Under the pieces are notes generated by a model, which had not been told where the DNA came from, did not search any database, and saw nothing but the letters and a program-made list of their open reading frames with translations. 64,000 nucleotides of DNA, from positions 37,947,105-38,011,104 of the forward strand of contig CM042963.1 of NCBI GenBank assembly GCA_023678885.1, read 5' to 3'. Positions within the stretch are counted from its first letter, which is position 1, and every line of letters begins with the position of its first letter. The stretch is from Pogostemon cablin. Taxonomy: Eukaryota; Streptophyta; Magnoliopsida; Lamiales; Lamiaceae. Positions 11,337 through 21,771 of this stretch are shown here, piece after piece. The translations under genes and the position numbers were made by a program.

Positions 11337-11587
11337 GGGTTAATTGCAAAAAAAAGCCACGAACTTTACATCTATTGCAAATCAATATTCACTTTTGAGA
11401 AATTGCAAAAAAAAACCACCACCTTTAAGTATTGTTGCAAAATAAATCCAAAAAACTCTACTTTTAGTCACTAATTGAGTTTATTTTGCAACGATACTTA
11501 AAGGTGGTGATTTTTTTTGCAATTTCTCAAAAGTGAGAATTAATTTGCAATAAGTGTAAAGTTCGTGGTTTTTTTTGCAATTAACCC
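11337..11587. mobile_element. MULE-type MITE with long inverted repeats
   Basis: The left arm starts gggttaattgcaaaaaaaag and the right arm ends with its complement; the arms match over roughly 100 bp each, leaving a short loop. Flanking 9-mers aaaattaat (11328-11336) and aaaaataat (11588-11596) match at 8 of 9 positions. Long inverted ends with a 9-bp duplication fit Mutator-like elements. Confidence 0.65.
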
Positions 11588-12100
11588 AAAAATAATTATT
11601 ATACTCAATCTACTATACATTGGGCCAACATATAACACTAACACAACTTAGTATAGATTAAAATTATTATATCTTTCATTCCAATACATATTAAATTATT
11701 ATAATCATTAATCTATGCAAAAATTGAATAAATACAACCGATACAGAGGGAGTATTTATTCAACTTGAGAACTTGTATAGTGTAGTCAATATATTATACA
11801 CCCAAATTATACTCTTTAAAATATACTCCTAGTAAATTATTACGTTTTAAAGTAATAAATTAAGACTCTTTTAAACGACAATTTATTACGTATACATAAT
11901 AGAATATAAAAAATTCACAATAGTAAAATTTGAACATAAGTAATATTTTGTTATTTAAAATAATAATAGTTTATTATTTTAAAAAGTAACATCCATTTTT
12001 TTATTTTTTTATAGAGTAATATATTAATGTTTAAAGAGTAAAATTTGAAGAATTAAATTATTTTTTTGTCATATAACAATAGGGTATCTTACATTCTATC

Positions 12101-12131
<31 letters not shown>

Positions 12132-14028
12132 TATCATAGTTACATACATTACCCAATTATGACCCTAAAATCGTCGGAAACTCCAAATTAAGCTACACGT
12201 GCGATAAACGTGCATGATTCTTGCGAAAATTCAATATTTCGGGTAATATGAGATTATAATCAGACATTTTTTGTAGTTATAGAACTATATTAAAGAAAAT
12301 ATTACATCCGTTCTACAAAAGTGTTCACATTCGAATGTGCTATATATATATATACATTACCCTATATTAAAAAAAAGTGAAATCCTTTAGGGTAATATGA
12401 TATATTTTGATAATAAATAAGTATGTGAAAGAATTGTTGTTTTAATTTTGGGTCACTTACTATGAGATACATGAAATAATGCATAATTTCTACAAACTAC
12501 ATGGCTTAAAGAATTAATACAGTAATTCTCATAACTACACAGTTATAGATTGTGATACCATGAATACCCCTACGTGTTTGCACAATTTATATTGCACAAT
12601 TTGTATTGCACAATTTTGTTTTACATAATTTTGTTTTTGGTCCAGCGGTGGTCCGGCGGCCCGCCGGCGGTGATCCAAAAATTGTCCGGCGGGCGGCCGG
12701 CGGCAGTGGGTGTGTGAGAGATTTAGGGTTTGTAGTTTAAAAGTGTATGGAATTATAATGAATTAAGGTTATATTTGGTATTTTACTATAATATTTTGTA
12801 TGTGAGAATAATTTTTTGAATTCATTGTATCTCTTAGTAATGTAGGGTAAAAGTGTGTATATATGAGTAATTTTTCCTTTAATTTTTTACTATATTTAAA
12901 AGGTGAAATTTTTTTTTGGAGAGATGTAGTTTTTTTAGATAAAAAGCAAATAACTCATTGTTATGAGACAGAAAAAAGAATTTGAATCAAATTTGAATAT
13001 AAATACAATCAAGTTCCTAATGTAAATGTAAATTCTTAAAAACAAAAGCTTAAAAAAAAACAATTATTAAGAAAATAAGAAGTATTTAAAGAATAATTAG
13101 TATGATAAGTTAGTGTATTGATGAATGTCTAAATATTGGTATGTCCAGCTATATAAATAACTAGAGTTTGGTGAAAGAATGAAATGCTAGCCGTTAATAA
13201 CTCTTTTCAAGGTTTCCCATTTTATTCCTACAAATCTTATCTGTCATGTCAAAGTTTTCATTATCTAATTACTGTGCACCATTTATTCCACCCATATTTA
13301 AAACCCTAATAAAGATAATTAATCACTTGTACTCGCATTTGCATTACACCATCACCATCCTGTAGCCATTTATTCAAATACTTAAACGTTTATCTTTAAT
13401 TATATATTTATGGCCAATAATAATTTTTTTATATTTATTTATTTAAATTGAACTCTTAATGAACCCTTAATAAATTGAACACATTTTACATTTTTCGTTT
13501 TTTAGTCTTATAAAAATAAAAATCATTCGGGTGCCGTTTGGGTGCATTAGTATCCTAGATGTTATAGGGATTTTTTGTGCTATTTTATGTATTATATTTT
13601 ATTAATTTTATAATTGAAACGTAAGAGTAGAAAAAATTAACATTATCCCCATAAAATTTATACTTTTTTTATATATCATTCATTTGTTGGTGTGACAATA
13701 GAAGATTTTTCTAAAAACACTAAGTTAACCCAGTACTGTAAATTTGGATGGTAATATTTGCAACCTGATTTGATTATTTACCTGAAAAATCATAAAATTA
13801 CACGTGGCATAAATCACTTTTAAACTCGGGGTGGTTTTACTAATTAAAGTATTAAATATCGGGTAGTTAAGATAAGTACGTAATCGAACTGTTTTTGTAC
13901 ATAAATTAATTATTTACTAAAAAAGAGAAGAAAAAGTTAGGTTAATACAATGATTGTTTCAAGAGCTAGGACCATTTTATTGCCCAAATTTCAACTCAAA
14001 ATTCAAGAAGATTGATATATGTGGCTGT
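11588..14028. other. AT-rich intergenic DNA with one GC-rich pocket
   Basis: No gene. A half MITE ends in cagagggagtattta at about 11752. Short TA and A runs occur near 12103-12134. A MITE-like structure with a GC-rich core lies at 12459-12848 and is listed separately. Confidence 0.6.
12459..12848. repeat. possible MITE with a GC-rich core
   Basis: The left flank gggtcacttactatgagata and the right flank tatctcttagtaatgtaggg are imperfect inverted copies. Between them, at 12641-12707, is a strikingly GC-rich block with two similar segments (gtccggcggcccgccggcgg and gtccggcgggcggccggcgg). The superfamily is not clear and no target duplication was identified. Confidence 0.35.
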
Positions 14029-14033
14029 CCCCT
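14029..14033. repeat. left target duplication of the Tat element
   Basis: cccct, identical to 28565-28569 directly after the right LTR. It fixes both element borders. Confidence 0.9.
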
Positions 14034-15221
14034 TGTAGGCAGTTAAATTTAATTGCCTAATAAATATAGATGCAAAAAAAATATATTAAATATTAATTAA
14101 ATATTTATTTATTAAGGAATTTGAATAAATTAATTCCTAAAGTAAATAAATAAACAATTAATAATTAATATAATTAAATTGAGCCTAAATCCAAGCCAAG
14201 TGGGCTCAATTTAAATTAAATTGGCCAAATCCAAGCCAAGTGGGCTCAATTTAAATTAAATTGGCCAAATCCAAGCCAAATGGGCTCAATTTAAATTAAT
14301 TGGGTTTAATCCAAGGCAAATGGGCCTGATTTAAGTCAACAAATCCAGCAGGCCTAATTAAATTAAAAAGGCCCAAGTCAAAGCCTAATTAAATTAAATA
14401 GGCCCAAGTCAAAATCCAGCAGGCTTATTTAAATAGGCCCGTATCCAGTCCAGCAGGCTTAATTAAAGGAAGAAGCCCAACATATCTTTTAAAGGAGAAA
14501 ATATCTCTTAAGTGGTTATTTTCTCTACCTATAAATAAGGACCTTCAGTCCTCATTCAAAACACATTCAAGCACCCGAAGACAAGACGCTCTTGAAGAGA
14601 TCAAGAACACTCAAAGATCTTCGAATCTTCAAGCTCAAGAACACTCGAGGATCTTCAAATCTTCGAATCTTCGAGCTCAAGAACACTCGAGGATCTTCAA
14701 ATCTTCGAATCTTCAAGCTCAAGACCTTCGAGGATCTTCAAATCTTCGAGTCTTCAAGCTCCAGATCTTCAAATCTTCAAAGCTTCAAATCGAAGGTTTC
14801 AAGCCAGTCTTCAAGCAGCTTCAAAGTAACTTCAAGTCAAGAACTGCCTCCGATCAAGGATCAAGGTGCTAAGCCTCTCCGATCCGGCGTTCTTCATCCA
14901 GTAAAAATCGTGAGGTCAACGGTGTTCTACCAAATTGAACGACGTTCTTCACAACAAATCTTCAAGTCAACGTTTGATCCGAACAAAGGCTCGACGCCTC
15001 CGGATAAACGTTTTAAAGCTTCAAGACAACCCCGAGCTCGGACAAGCTTCATCCGAAGATCCGGCTCCGAAAGTTGAAAAAGTCAAGAAATCAACTCAAG
15101 AGAGGAATCAGAGGATAAATAGAAGCTGTTCACTTAAAATTCTCAAGTTTAATCCATCTCGGATTATCTTTGTAATTTCTTTTGTGTTTATTATTTTATA
15201 AATACAAATTTTGTTGTTACA
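14034..15221 (+). repeat. 5' LTR of the Tat element (1,188 bp)
   Basis: Begins tgtaggcagttaaatttaat and ends attttgttgttaca. Contains three copies of a 40-bp unit with ccaagccaagtgggctcaat (about 14170-14300; the right LTR has four), a TATAAATA box at 14530-14537, then a tandem 42-bp repeat built on cttcaaatcttcgaatcttc (about 14600-14760). That repeat leaves an open frame of 161 codons (14592-15077), identical in both LTRs. It is probably a by-product of the repeat and not a gene. Confidence 0.95.
14530..14537 (+). promoter_or_regulatory. TATA box of the 5' LTR
   Basis: TATAAATA, about 50 bp before the 42-bp repeat block. The same box is at 27873-27880 in the right LTR. It probably drives the genomic RNA; the transcription start is not mapped. 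Confidence 0.7.
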
Positions 15222-15223
15222 AA

Positions 15224-15244
15224 TTTTTGGCACGCCCAGTGGGA
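15224..15244 (+). other. primer-binding-like site of the Tat element
   Basis: ttttggcacgcccagtggga lies directly after the LTR. The TGG start fits pairing with a tRNA 3' CCA end, but I could not match the rest to a specific tRNA. A near-identical sequence sits next to the minus-strand LTR at 42794, which supports its being functional in this lineage. Confidence 0.6.
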
Positions 15245-15282
15245 CCGTTTCTACCTCTCATCTCCTCTTCGAGCAAAGTAAG

Positions 15283-17280
15283 ATGGTTCCGCTAAGAATC
15301 AAAGTCAACAGATCAGCTTCTGTCTTCAAGTCTTCAGAATTACAAGTGGAAGACGTTAATGTAACAACTAGAAGCATGTCAAAGATGGCACGATCTGAAG
15401 CCTCTTCAGAGATAAATTCTTCAGTTGGAGTTACCTCTGGAGTGATACCATATGATGATAAAGATGAGAAAAACGACTCAGCTAACTCAACCCCTATACT
15501 TGAAGAAAGCTCATCGTCTGATACATCCATAGCCTCGACAATGGCAATAAACACTTCGTCTGTCGAAGAACAGTTGGCAAGCTTAACTGAATCCGTTGCT
15601 GCACTTGCCAAACAGAACCAAGAACAAAATACTTTGATTTTCAAACTGATGGAGAAAATGGCTAGTGCTGAAACTAGCCATGCGAACGAAAAGCAAGAAG
15701 AAGATGCTGAAAATGAAGTAGATGAGTCTGCGAAGCGTCAGACGATTGGGAAAAGGGTGATTGAAGAAGAATTGAACATCTCCCATGACGGAATGGTTCC
15801 TATCAGCCAGTTAAAAAGCATTATACTTGGCACAATGAAGGACCAATTCGAAGAGAGCTCTAAACCTTCATTCGCTTATGCTAAGCCTTATACTAGGAGG
15901 GTTGGCAACTTGAGGATGCCACCTAACTATCAACCCCCCAAGTTCCAACAGTTTGATGGCAAAGGTAATCCAAGGCAACATATAGCACATTTCATAGAAA
16001 CGTGCAATGATGCTGGCACTCACGGAGATCATATGGTAAGACAATTCGTTCGCTCTCTGAAGGGAAATGCTTTTGAGTGGTACACCGACTTGGAGGCTGA
16101 TTCTATAGACAGTTGGGATCAGATGGAATATCAATTCCTTAACCGTTTCTATAGTACTAGGAGGACGGTTAGCATGATAGAGTTGACTAACACCCGTCAG
16201 TTAAAAGAAGAGCCAGTAATTGAGTACATTAATCGATGGAGAAATTTGAGCCTAAACTGTAAAGATCGATTGTCTGAAGTTTCTGGCATTGAGATGTGCA
16301 CAGCAGGAATGCAATGGAACCTTCGTTACATACTTCAAGGGATTAAGCCTAAAACCTTTGAAGACTTGGCCACAAGAGCTCACGATATGGAGCTAAGTAT
16401 GGGGATAAGTGGAGTTGTAGAACCACCGATTCCTGGATCCTACAAGTATAAAGAAAAGCAAGAGGTAAGGAAAGGGGGCAAACCCTACAACAAATCTTCC
16501 GAAAAAGGGTCTATGGCAACAAATGCATCAACTGTCAAGTTCCGAAGAAATGAGAATGAAAAAGATGATAAAGTGAAGAATGAGTCCCAAGAAAGGGGGC
16601 AAAGAAGATTGACCTTGAAAGAAATGCAAGAAAGGAAGTACCCATTCCTTGATTCGGATGTCCCAGGCATACTCGATGATCTACTCAAAGATAAACTTAT
16701 CGAGCTTCCTGAAATAAAGCGACCAGAGGAAGCGGGACAAACGGACAATCCGAAATACTGCAAGTATCATAGACTGGTGGGACATTCTATCAAAGATTGC
16801 TTTGTCTTTAAAGACAAAGTTATGCGATTGGTTGAGCAAGGGAAGATCTTTCTAGATGAAGATGCAACTGCAAACTCTACTTCTGCAGACGGTGGAAATA
16901 ATTATTCATGCCATGTGGCAGGCGAAGCTGTTGTGCCTAAAGTTGAAAGTAAGGCCCATGCTATGAAGATTACCTTCACTGAGGAAGACTTACTGCTCGG
17001 TTCACAATCTCACAACCGATCCTTGTTCGTAGCTGGTTGCACTCAAGAGCAAAGGGTGAATCGAATACTGATTGATGGAGGTTCAGCGGTCAATATCCTA
17101 CCTCTAATAACATTGAAAAAGTTAGGGATTTCAACAGATGAACTTGGCAGTAGCCGATTAACGATTCATGGGTTCAATCAAGAGGGTCAGAGAACACTTG
17201 GTACGATAGTCATGAACTTGATAATAGATGAGATGGCCTCAACAGTTCTGTTTCATGTCATTGATGCTAAAACATCATAA
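15283..17280 (+). CDS. gag: gag and N-terminal protease of the Tat element
   Basis: Frame of 665 residues from the first ATG after the primer site; an in-frame ATG at 15211 lies inside the LTR and is not used here. Seen in order: an acidic, coiled-coil-like N-terminal part; a retrotransposon gag domain starting at FQQFDGKGNPRQH (about residues 217-375); a knuckle-like C-x2-H-x4-H-x4-C cluster (CKYHRLVGHSIKDC, from about 493); and an aspartic protease with the active-site loop IDGGS near 597-601. Gag forms the particle and the protease processes the polyprotein. The frame stops with TAA at 17278-17280 inside the protease domain. The following frame (17284) is in the same register, so one stop separates the parts. 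Whether it is read through or kills the element is unknown. Confidence 0.9.
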   Translation: MVPLRIKVNRSASVFKSSELQVEDVNVTTRSMSKMARSEASSEINSSVGVTSGVIPYDDKDEKNDSANSTPILEESSSSDTSIASTMAINTSSVEEQLASLTESVAALAKQNQEQNTLIFKLMEKMASAETSHANEKQEEDAENEVDESAKRQTIGKRVIEEELNISHDGMVPISQLKSIILGTMKDQFEESSKPSFAYAKPYTRRVGNLRMPPNYQPPKFQQFDGKGNPRQHIAHFIETCNDAGTHGDHMVRQFVRSLKGNAFEWYTDLEADSIDSWDQMEYQFLNRFYSTRRTVSMIELTNTRQLKEEPVIEYINRWRNLSLNCKDRLSEVSGIEMCTAGMQWNLRYILQGIKPKTFEDLATRAHDMELSMGISGVVEPPIPGSYKYKEKQEVRKGGKPYNKSSEKGSMATNASTVKFRRNENEKDDKVKNESQERGQRRLTLKEMQERKYPFLDSDVPGILDDLLKDKLIELPEIKRPEEAGQTDNPKYCKYHRLVGHSIKDCFVFKDKVMRLVEQGKIFLDEDATANSTSADGGNNYSCHVAGEAVVPKVESKAHAMKITFTEEDLLLGSQSHNRSLFVAGCTQEQRVNRILIDGGSAVNILPLITLKKLGISTDELGSSRLTIHGFNQEGQRTLGTIVMNLIIDEMASTVLFHVIDAKTS

Positions 17281-17283
17281 AAC

Positions 17284-20200
17284 ATGCTCTTGGGGCGCCC
17301 ATGGTTGCATGAAAATGGAGTGATTCCCTCTACGCTGCATCAGTGCTTCAAATACTGCGATGGAGGTAACATAAAAAAGGTACTCGGTGATGAAAAGCCA
17401 TTTACAGAAGCAGAGTCATACTTCGCAGACGCTAGATATTTTCTGAAAAGTATCAAGGCCAATAAGCAGGAAGGACCTTCATCACAAGATAAAGGTGACG
17501 ATAAACAAGAAAAAGAGAATGCAGATGATGTTTCATCCACACATTCTAATAAAAGTAAACAGTTGATCAAAACTGTAGAAGGGTTGACACTACCCCTGAC
17601 TAAGGTTGACGCTGAGAGGCCCTCTCCCCCTCCACTCAAAGGATTCACTCGCCCAACTCAAGCGGCTAAAACTGAGCACGGAGATGTATTTGAGGCGGCG
17701 GTTTCCAAATCGTATAGCCCACAAGCTTACAAACTTCTTGTGAAAGCTGGTTATGACCCTCAAGAAAAAGGTGCGGCAAATGAACTGTCTCATAAGACTC
17801 CTAGTAGAACCACCCAAGAGAAATTGAAGAGTAATGGCCGTACTTCCAAATATACTAGAACAGGTATAGGATATGTTCCGCAAAAACCTGTTCGCATTGC
17901 GATAAAGAGGGCAAACACAAACTACATCACTGAAGATGAAATTCTCTCTGAAGAAGAGGAGTCTCATGAGGAAGATAGAAAGACAGAAAGAATCTCAGTA
18001 TTCGAGAGACTCAAACCAGCTGGAGCTAAAAGGACCACTAAGTTCCCAAGCTTCCCAAAGATACATAGTCGGATCCCATCTCGCATGAAAAGACGACATT
18101 TCCTGACTATATCATGTGGCACAATGTTGAAAGCTAAGAAACGAACAATAATCTTCACCCGAAATGAAGAAGATGATCGCGAAAGTGTAGGCTCATCAGA
18201 TATTGTTCATTCCATCATCATGCAAACAGATCTACAAAGTGCAGAAAGAGATCTACAAAGCAAGATCATCGAGATGAGGAGAGATGGCTATGAAGTGGGG
18301 AGCATTGTTAAAGTGGGAGAGAATGAACAAGTTAGGTCCAACCCACGTTTTCAAAGGCAAGAATTCTTGGAACAAGTTGCCACGGTGAATCATGTCACTA
18401 TACGAGAGGAGACCTCAACCGAAGAGGAAGATGCTGATGATGCTCCTCTAGAATTTGAAGAGGGTGTCAAATCTACTGTTGATCAATTGAAGGAGATTAA
18501 TTTGGGTGTTGATAACGATCCACGGCCAACCTATATAAGTGCTTTGTTGACAACCGATGAAGAAAAAGTTTACATTGAGCTTCTTCAAGAGTTTAGAGAC
18601 GTGTTTGCATGGTCATTCAAAGAAATGCCCGGATTAGATCCAAAGGTGGCAGTTCATCATTTAGCGATAAAAGAAGGAGCCAAGCCAGTTAAGCAGATGC
18701 AGCGTCGATTTCGACCAGAGCTGGTTCCCTTGATTGAGGCTGAAGTTAATAAGCTCCTTGAGACGAAAAAAATAAGAGAAGTGAAGTATCCCACTTGGCT
18801 CTCTAACATTGTGCCAGTAAGGAAGGCAAACGGACAGCTTAGAGTGTGTGTTGACTTCCGGGATTTGAACTTGGCATGCCCAAAAGATGACTTTCCATTG
18901 CCAATTACTGAGCTCATGATTGATGCAACAACTGGCCATGAAGTCCTTTCATTTATGGACGGATCGTCTGGTTATAATCAAATTAGCCTGGCCCCAGAAG
19001 ACCAAGAGAAAACAGCCTTCCGCACTCCTAAAGGAATATATTGCTACAATGTTATGCCATTTGGCTTGAAGAATGCCGGTGCCACTTATCAACGAGCCAT
19101 GCAAAAGATATTTGATGACATGCTCCATAAGAATGTCGAATGCTATGTTGATGACATCGTGGTGAAATCAAAGAAGAAAAAGGATCATCTCCAAGATTTA
19201 AGACAAATATTTGAGCGTCTTAGAAAATTCCAACTCAAGATGAACCCACTTAAATGCGCATTTGGAGTTTCTTCTGGAAAGTTCCTTGGATTCATTGTCC
19301 GACATCGTGGCATTGAAATTGACAGAGCAAAGATTGACGCAATTATAAAGATGCAGATACCCCGAAACATACATGAGCTCAAGAGTTTGCAAGGTAAGAT
19401 GGCATACTTAAGAAGATTTATATCAAATTTGGCCGGCCGATGCCAACCATTCAGCCATCTTATGAAAAAGGGCAGCCCATTTGAATGGGATGAATCTTGC
19501 ACTAATGCCTTTAACAGTATTAAATCATATTTGATGAAGCCACCAGTATTGGTTGCTCCAATAGCCGGACGTCCATTGATTCTCTACATATCTGCTCAAG
19601 AAAGATCAGTTGGGGCCCTGCTTGCACAAAATAATGATGAGGGAAAGGAGTGTGCCTTGTACTATTTGAGTAGGACGATGACCCCAAATGAGTTAAAATA
19701 CTCACCAATTGAAAAGATATGTCTTTCTCTCATCTTTGCAATTCAGAAATTAAGACATTACTTTCAAGCTCATACTGTTTACTTGGTCTCAAGGGCTAAC
19801 CCATTAAAATTCGTTATGTCAAAGCCGGTGCCCTCTGATAGGCTTGCAAGGTGGTATCTTCAATTGCAGCAATTTGAAATTGTCTATGTCCCTCAAAAAG
19901 CGGTGAAGGGGCAAGTACTGGCAGATTTCTTGGCTGATCATCCCGTGCCTGCTGAATGGGAGTTGTCTAATGATCTCCCTGATGAAGATATATTGACTAT
20001 CGAAATCAGTCCTCCCTGGAAGATGTATTTCGATGGAGCTGCTCACAGAGAAGGTGCCGGCGCCGGAGTAGTATTTGTGACCTCAGATGGAGAAGTCCTG
20101 CCATACTCGTTCAGTCTAACTGAAAATTGCTCGAACAATGTAGCTGAGTATCAAGCTCTTATACTTGGTCTGGAGATGGCAGTGGATGTAAAACAGCGAC

Positions 20201-21771
20201 ATCTTAAGGTATATGGAGATTCGTTGTTAATAATCAACCAACTGCTTGGTTTATATGAGGTTAAGAAACCCGAGCTACGTCCGTATTATGACTATGCTCA
20301 AAGGCTTATAAATTGGCTTGGAGATGTAGAGATTGAACATCTTCCAAGGAGCAAGAACAAACAAGCCGATGCTTTGGCAAAGCTAGCATCAACCATAGCA
20401 ATGCCTGAAGCACATTTCCAAGTTCCGATCTGCAAAAGTTGGGTGGTACCTCCCTTCTTCGAAAAGGAAGATGATGAAGAAGTTGGGTATTGTGCCATAG
20501 AAGTGTTCGATATTGGGAAGGAAGATTGGCGACAACCGTTCGTGGATTACTTGAAGTATGATAAGCTCCCCAATGATCCACACCTAAGGATTGATGTTCG
20601 GCGTAGAGCACCGCGATTCTTCTATTACAAAGATATACTTTATAGAAGATCGTTTGATGGTATTCTCTTAAGATGCTTAAGTGATGAAGAAGCTCTTCAA
20701 GCTATGGAGGAAGCTCATTCTGGAATATGTGGCGCCCACCAGTCTGGACCCAAGTTACATTTCAGAATCAAGAGGATGGGATATTACTGGCCTTCTATGG
20801 TGAAAGATTGCATAGATTATGCACAAAAATGTCAGCCATGCCAGTTTCATGCAAATCTCATTCATCAGCCTCCCGAGCCATTACATCCAACAGTTTCTTC
20901 GTGGCCATTTGATGCATGGGGCTTAGATGTGGTGGGGCCATTAACGAAGTCTTCCGGAGGTCATCTTTATATTCTGGCTGCCACTGATTACTTTTCTAAG
21001 TGGGCGGAAGTTGTACCCTTGAAGGAAGTGAAGAAAGAAAATGTGGCTGATTTCATCCGCATCAACATCATATATAGATATGGAGTGCCTCGATACATCA
21101 TCACGGATAATGGGAGGCCGTTCAGTAACTCTTTGATTGATAGGCTTTGTGAGAAGTTTGACTTCAAGCAAAGGAAATCTTCTATGTACAATGCAGCAGC
21201 TAACGGGCTTGCTGAAGCCTTCAACAAAACACTGTGTAACCTATTAAAGAAGGTGGTCTCCAAGTCAAAACGAGACTGGCATGAAAGGATTCATGAAACT
21301 TTATGGGCGTATCGAACTACTTATAGAACGCCTACTCAAGCTACTCCATATTCTCTAGTGCATGGGGTTGAAGCTGTTGTGCCCCTTGAAAAGCAAATTC
21401 CATCTCTGAGGATAGCTATTCAAGAAGGTTTAACTGAAGAAGAGAACGCACGACTGCGTCTCGAAGAATTAGAGGCACTTGATGAAAAGAGGTTGGAAGC
21501 ACAACAGAGACTTGAGTGCTATCAAGCTCGCCTCTCCAGAACATTTAACAAGAAAGTGAAGATACGTTCCTTTCAAGTCGGAGACTTAGTCCTTGCTGTG
21601 AGAAGGCCTATTGTCATCACTCACCGAGTGGAAAATAAATTCTTGCCCAAGTGGGATGGCCCACATGTTGTGAAAGAAGTATATACAAATGGTGCATACA
21701 AGTTGATATCTGAAGATGGAGTGAGAATTGGCCCCATAAATGGCAAATTCCTGAAACGCTACTACGCGTAA
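17284..21771 (+). CDS. pol: pol of the Tat element: protease end, RT, two RNase H domains, integrase
   Basis: 1,495 codons in the gag register after one stop codon. Seen in order: the end of the protease domain (LLGRPWLHENG, residues 2-12); a linker; reverse transcriptase from about 455 with active site YVDD at 621-624; a first RNase H region around 760-890; a second RNase H starting MYFDGAA with Asp at about 917 and running to about 1045; and integrase with an HHCC zinc site beginning at His1145. The integrase core has D1215, D1275 and E1311, spacing D-x59-D-x35-E. A GPY/F-like C-terminus (WDGPHVVKEVYTNGAYKL) precedes the stop. The dual RNase H arrangement is typical of the Tat lineage. All catalytic residues I can check are present, so enzymatically it looks intact. 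It would act in cytoplasmic particles and, for integrase, in the nucleus. Confidence 0.93.
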   Translation: MLLGRPWLHENGVIPSTLHQCFKYCDGGNIKKVLGDEKPFTEAESYFADARYFLKSIKANKQEGPSSQDKGDDKQEKENADDVSSTHSNKSKQLIKTVEGLTLPLTKVDAERPSPPPLKGFTRPTQAAKTEHGDVFEAAVSKSYSPQAYKLLVKAGYDPQEKGAANELSHKTPSRTTQEKLKSNGRTSKYTRTGIGYVPQKPVRIAIKRANTNYITEDEILSEEEESHEEDRKTERISVFERLKPAGAKRTTKFPSFPKIHSRIPSRMKRRHFLTISCGTMLKAKKRTIIFTRNEEDDRESVGSSDIVHSIIMQTDLQSAERDLQSKIIEMRRDGYEVGSIVKVGENEQVRSNPRFQRQEFLEQVATVNHVTIREETSTEEEDADDAPLEFEEGVKSTVDQLKEINLGVDNDPRPTYISALLTTDEEKVYIELLQEFRDVFAWSFKEMPGLDPKVAVHHLAIKEGAKPVKQMQRRFRPELVPLIEAEVNKLLETKKIREVKYPTWLSNIVPVRKANGQLRVCVDFRDLNLACPKDDFPLPITELMIDATTGHEVLSFMDGSSGYNQISLAPEDQEKTAFRTPKGIYCYNVMPFGLKNAGATYQRAMQKIFDDMLHKNVECYVDDIVVKSKKKKDHLQDLRQIFERLRKFQLKMNPLKCAFGVSSGKFLGFIVRHRGIEIDRAKIDAIIKMQIPRNIHELKSLQGKMAYLRRFISNLAGRCQPFSHLMKKGSPFEWDESCTNAFNSIKSYLMKPPVLVAPIAGRPLILYISAQERSVGALLAQNNDEGKECALYYLSRTMTPNELKYSPIEKICLSLIFAIQKLRHYFQAHTVYLVSRANPLKFVMSKPVPSDRLARWYLQLQQFEIVYVPQKAVKGQVLADFLADHPVPAEWELSNDLPDEDILTIEISPPWKMYFDGAAHREGAGAGVVFVTSDGEVLPYSFSLTENCSNNVAEYQALILGLEMAVDVKQRHLKVYGDSLLIINQLLGLYEVKKPELRPYYDYAQRLINWLGDVEIEHLPRSKNKQADALAKLASTIAMPEAHFQVPICKSWVVPPFFEKEDDEEVGYCAIEVFDIGKEDWRQPFVDYLKYDKLPNDPHLRIDVRRRAPRFFYYKDILYRRSFDGILLRCLSDEEALQAMEEAHSGICGAHQSGPKLHFRIKRMGYYWPSMVKDCIDYAQKCQPCQFHANLIHQPPEPLHPTVSSWPFDAWGLDVVGPLTKSSGGHLYILAATDYFSKWAEVVPLKEVKKENVADFIRINIIYRYGVPRYIITDNGRPFSNSLIDRLCEKFDFKQRKSSMYNAAANGLAEAFNKTLCNLLKKVVSKSKRDWHERIHETLWAYRTTYRTPTQATPYSLVHGVEAVVPLEKQIPSLRIAIQEGLTEEENARLRLEELEALDEKRLEAQQRLECYQARLSRTFNKKVKIRSFQVGDLVLAVRRPIVITHRVENKFLPKWDGPHVVKEVYTNGAYKLISEDGVRIGPINGKFLKRYYA

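Noticed and set aside
14600..14760. CRISPR-like array
   Set aside because: Direct tandem repeats without unique spacers, in a plant LTR leader.
14592..15077. 161-codon frame in the LTR as a gene
   Set aside because: Built from 42-bp tandem repeats and identical in both LTRs; kept only as a possible leader frame.
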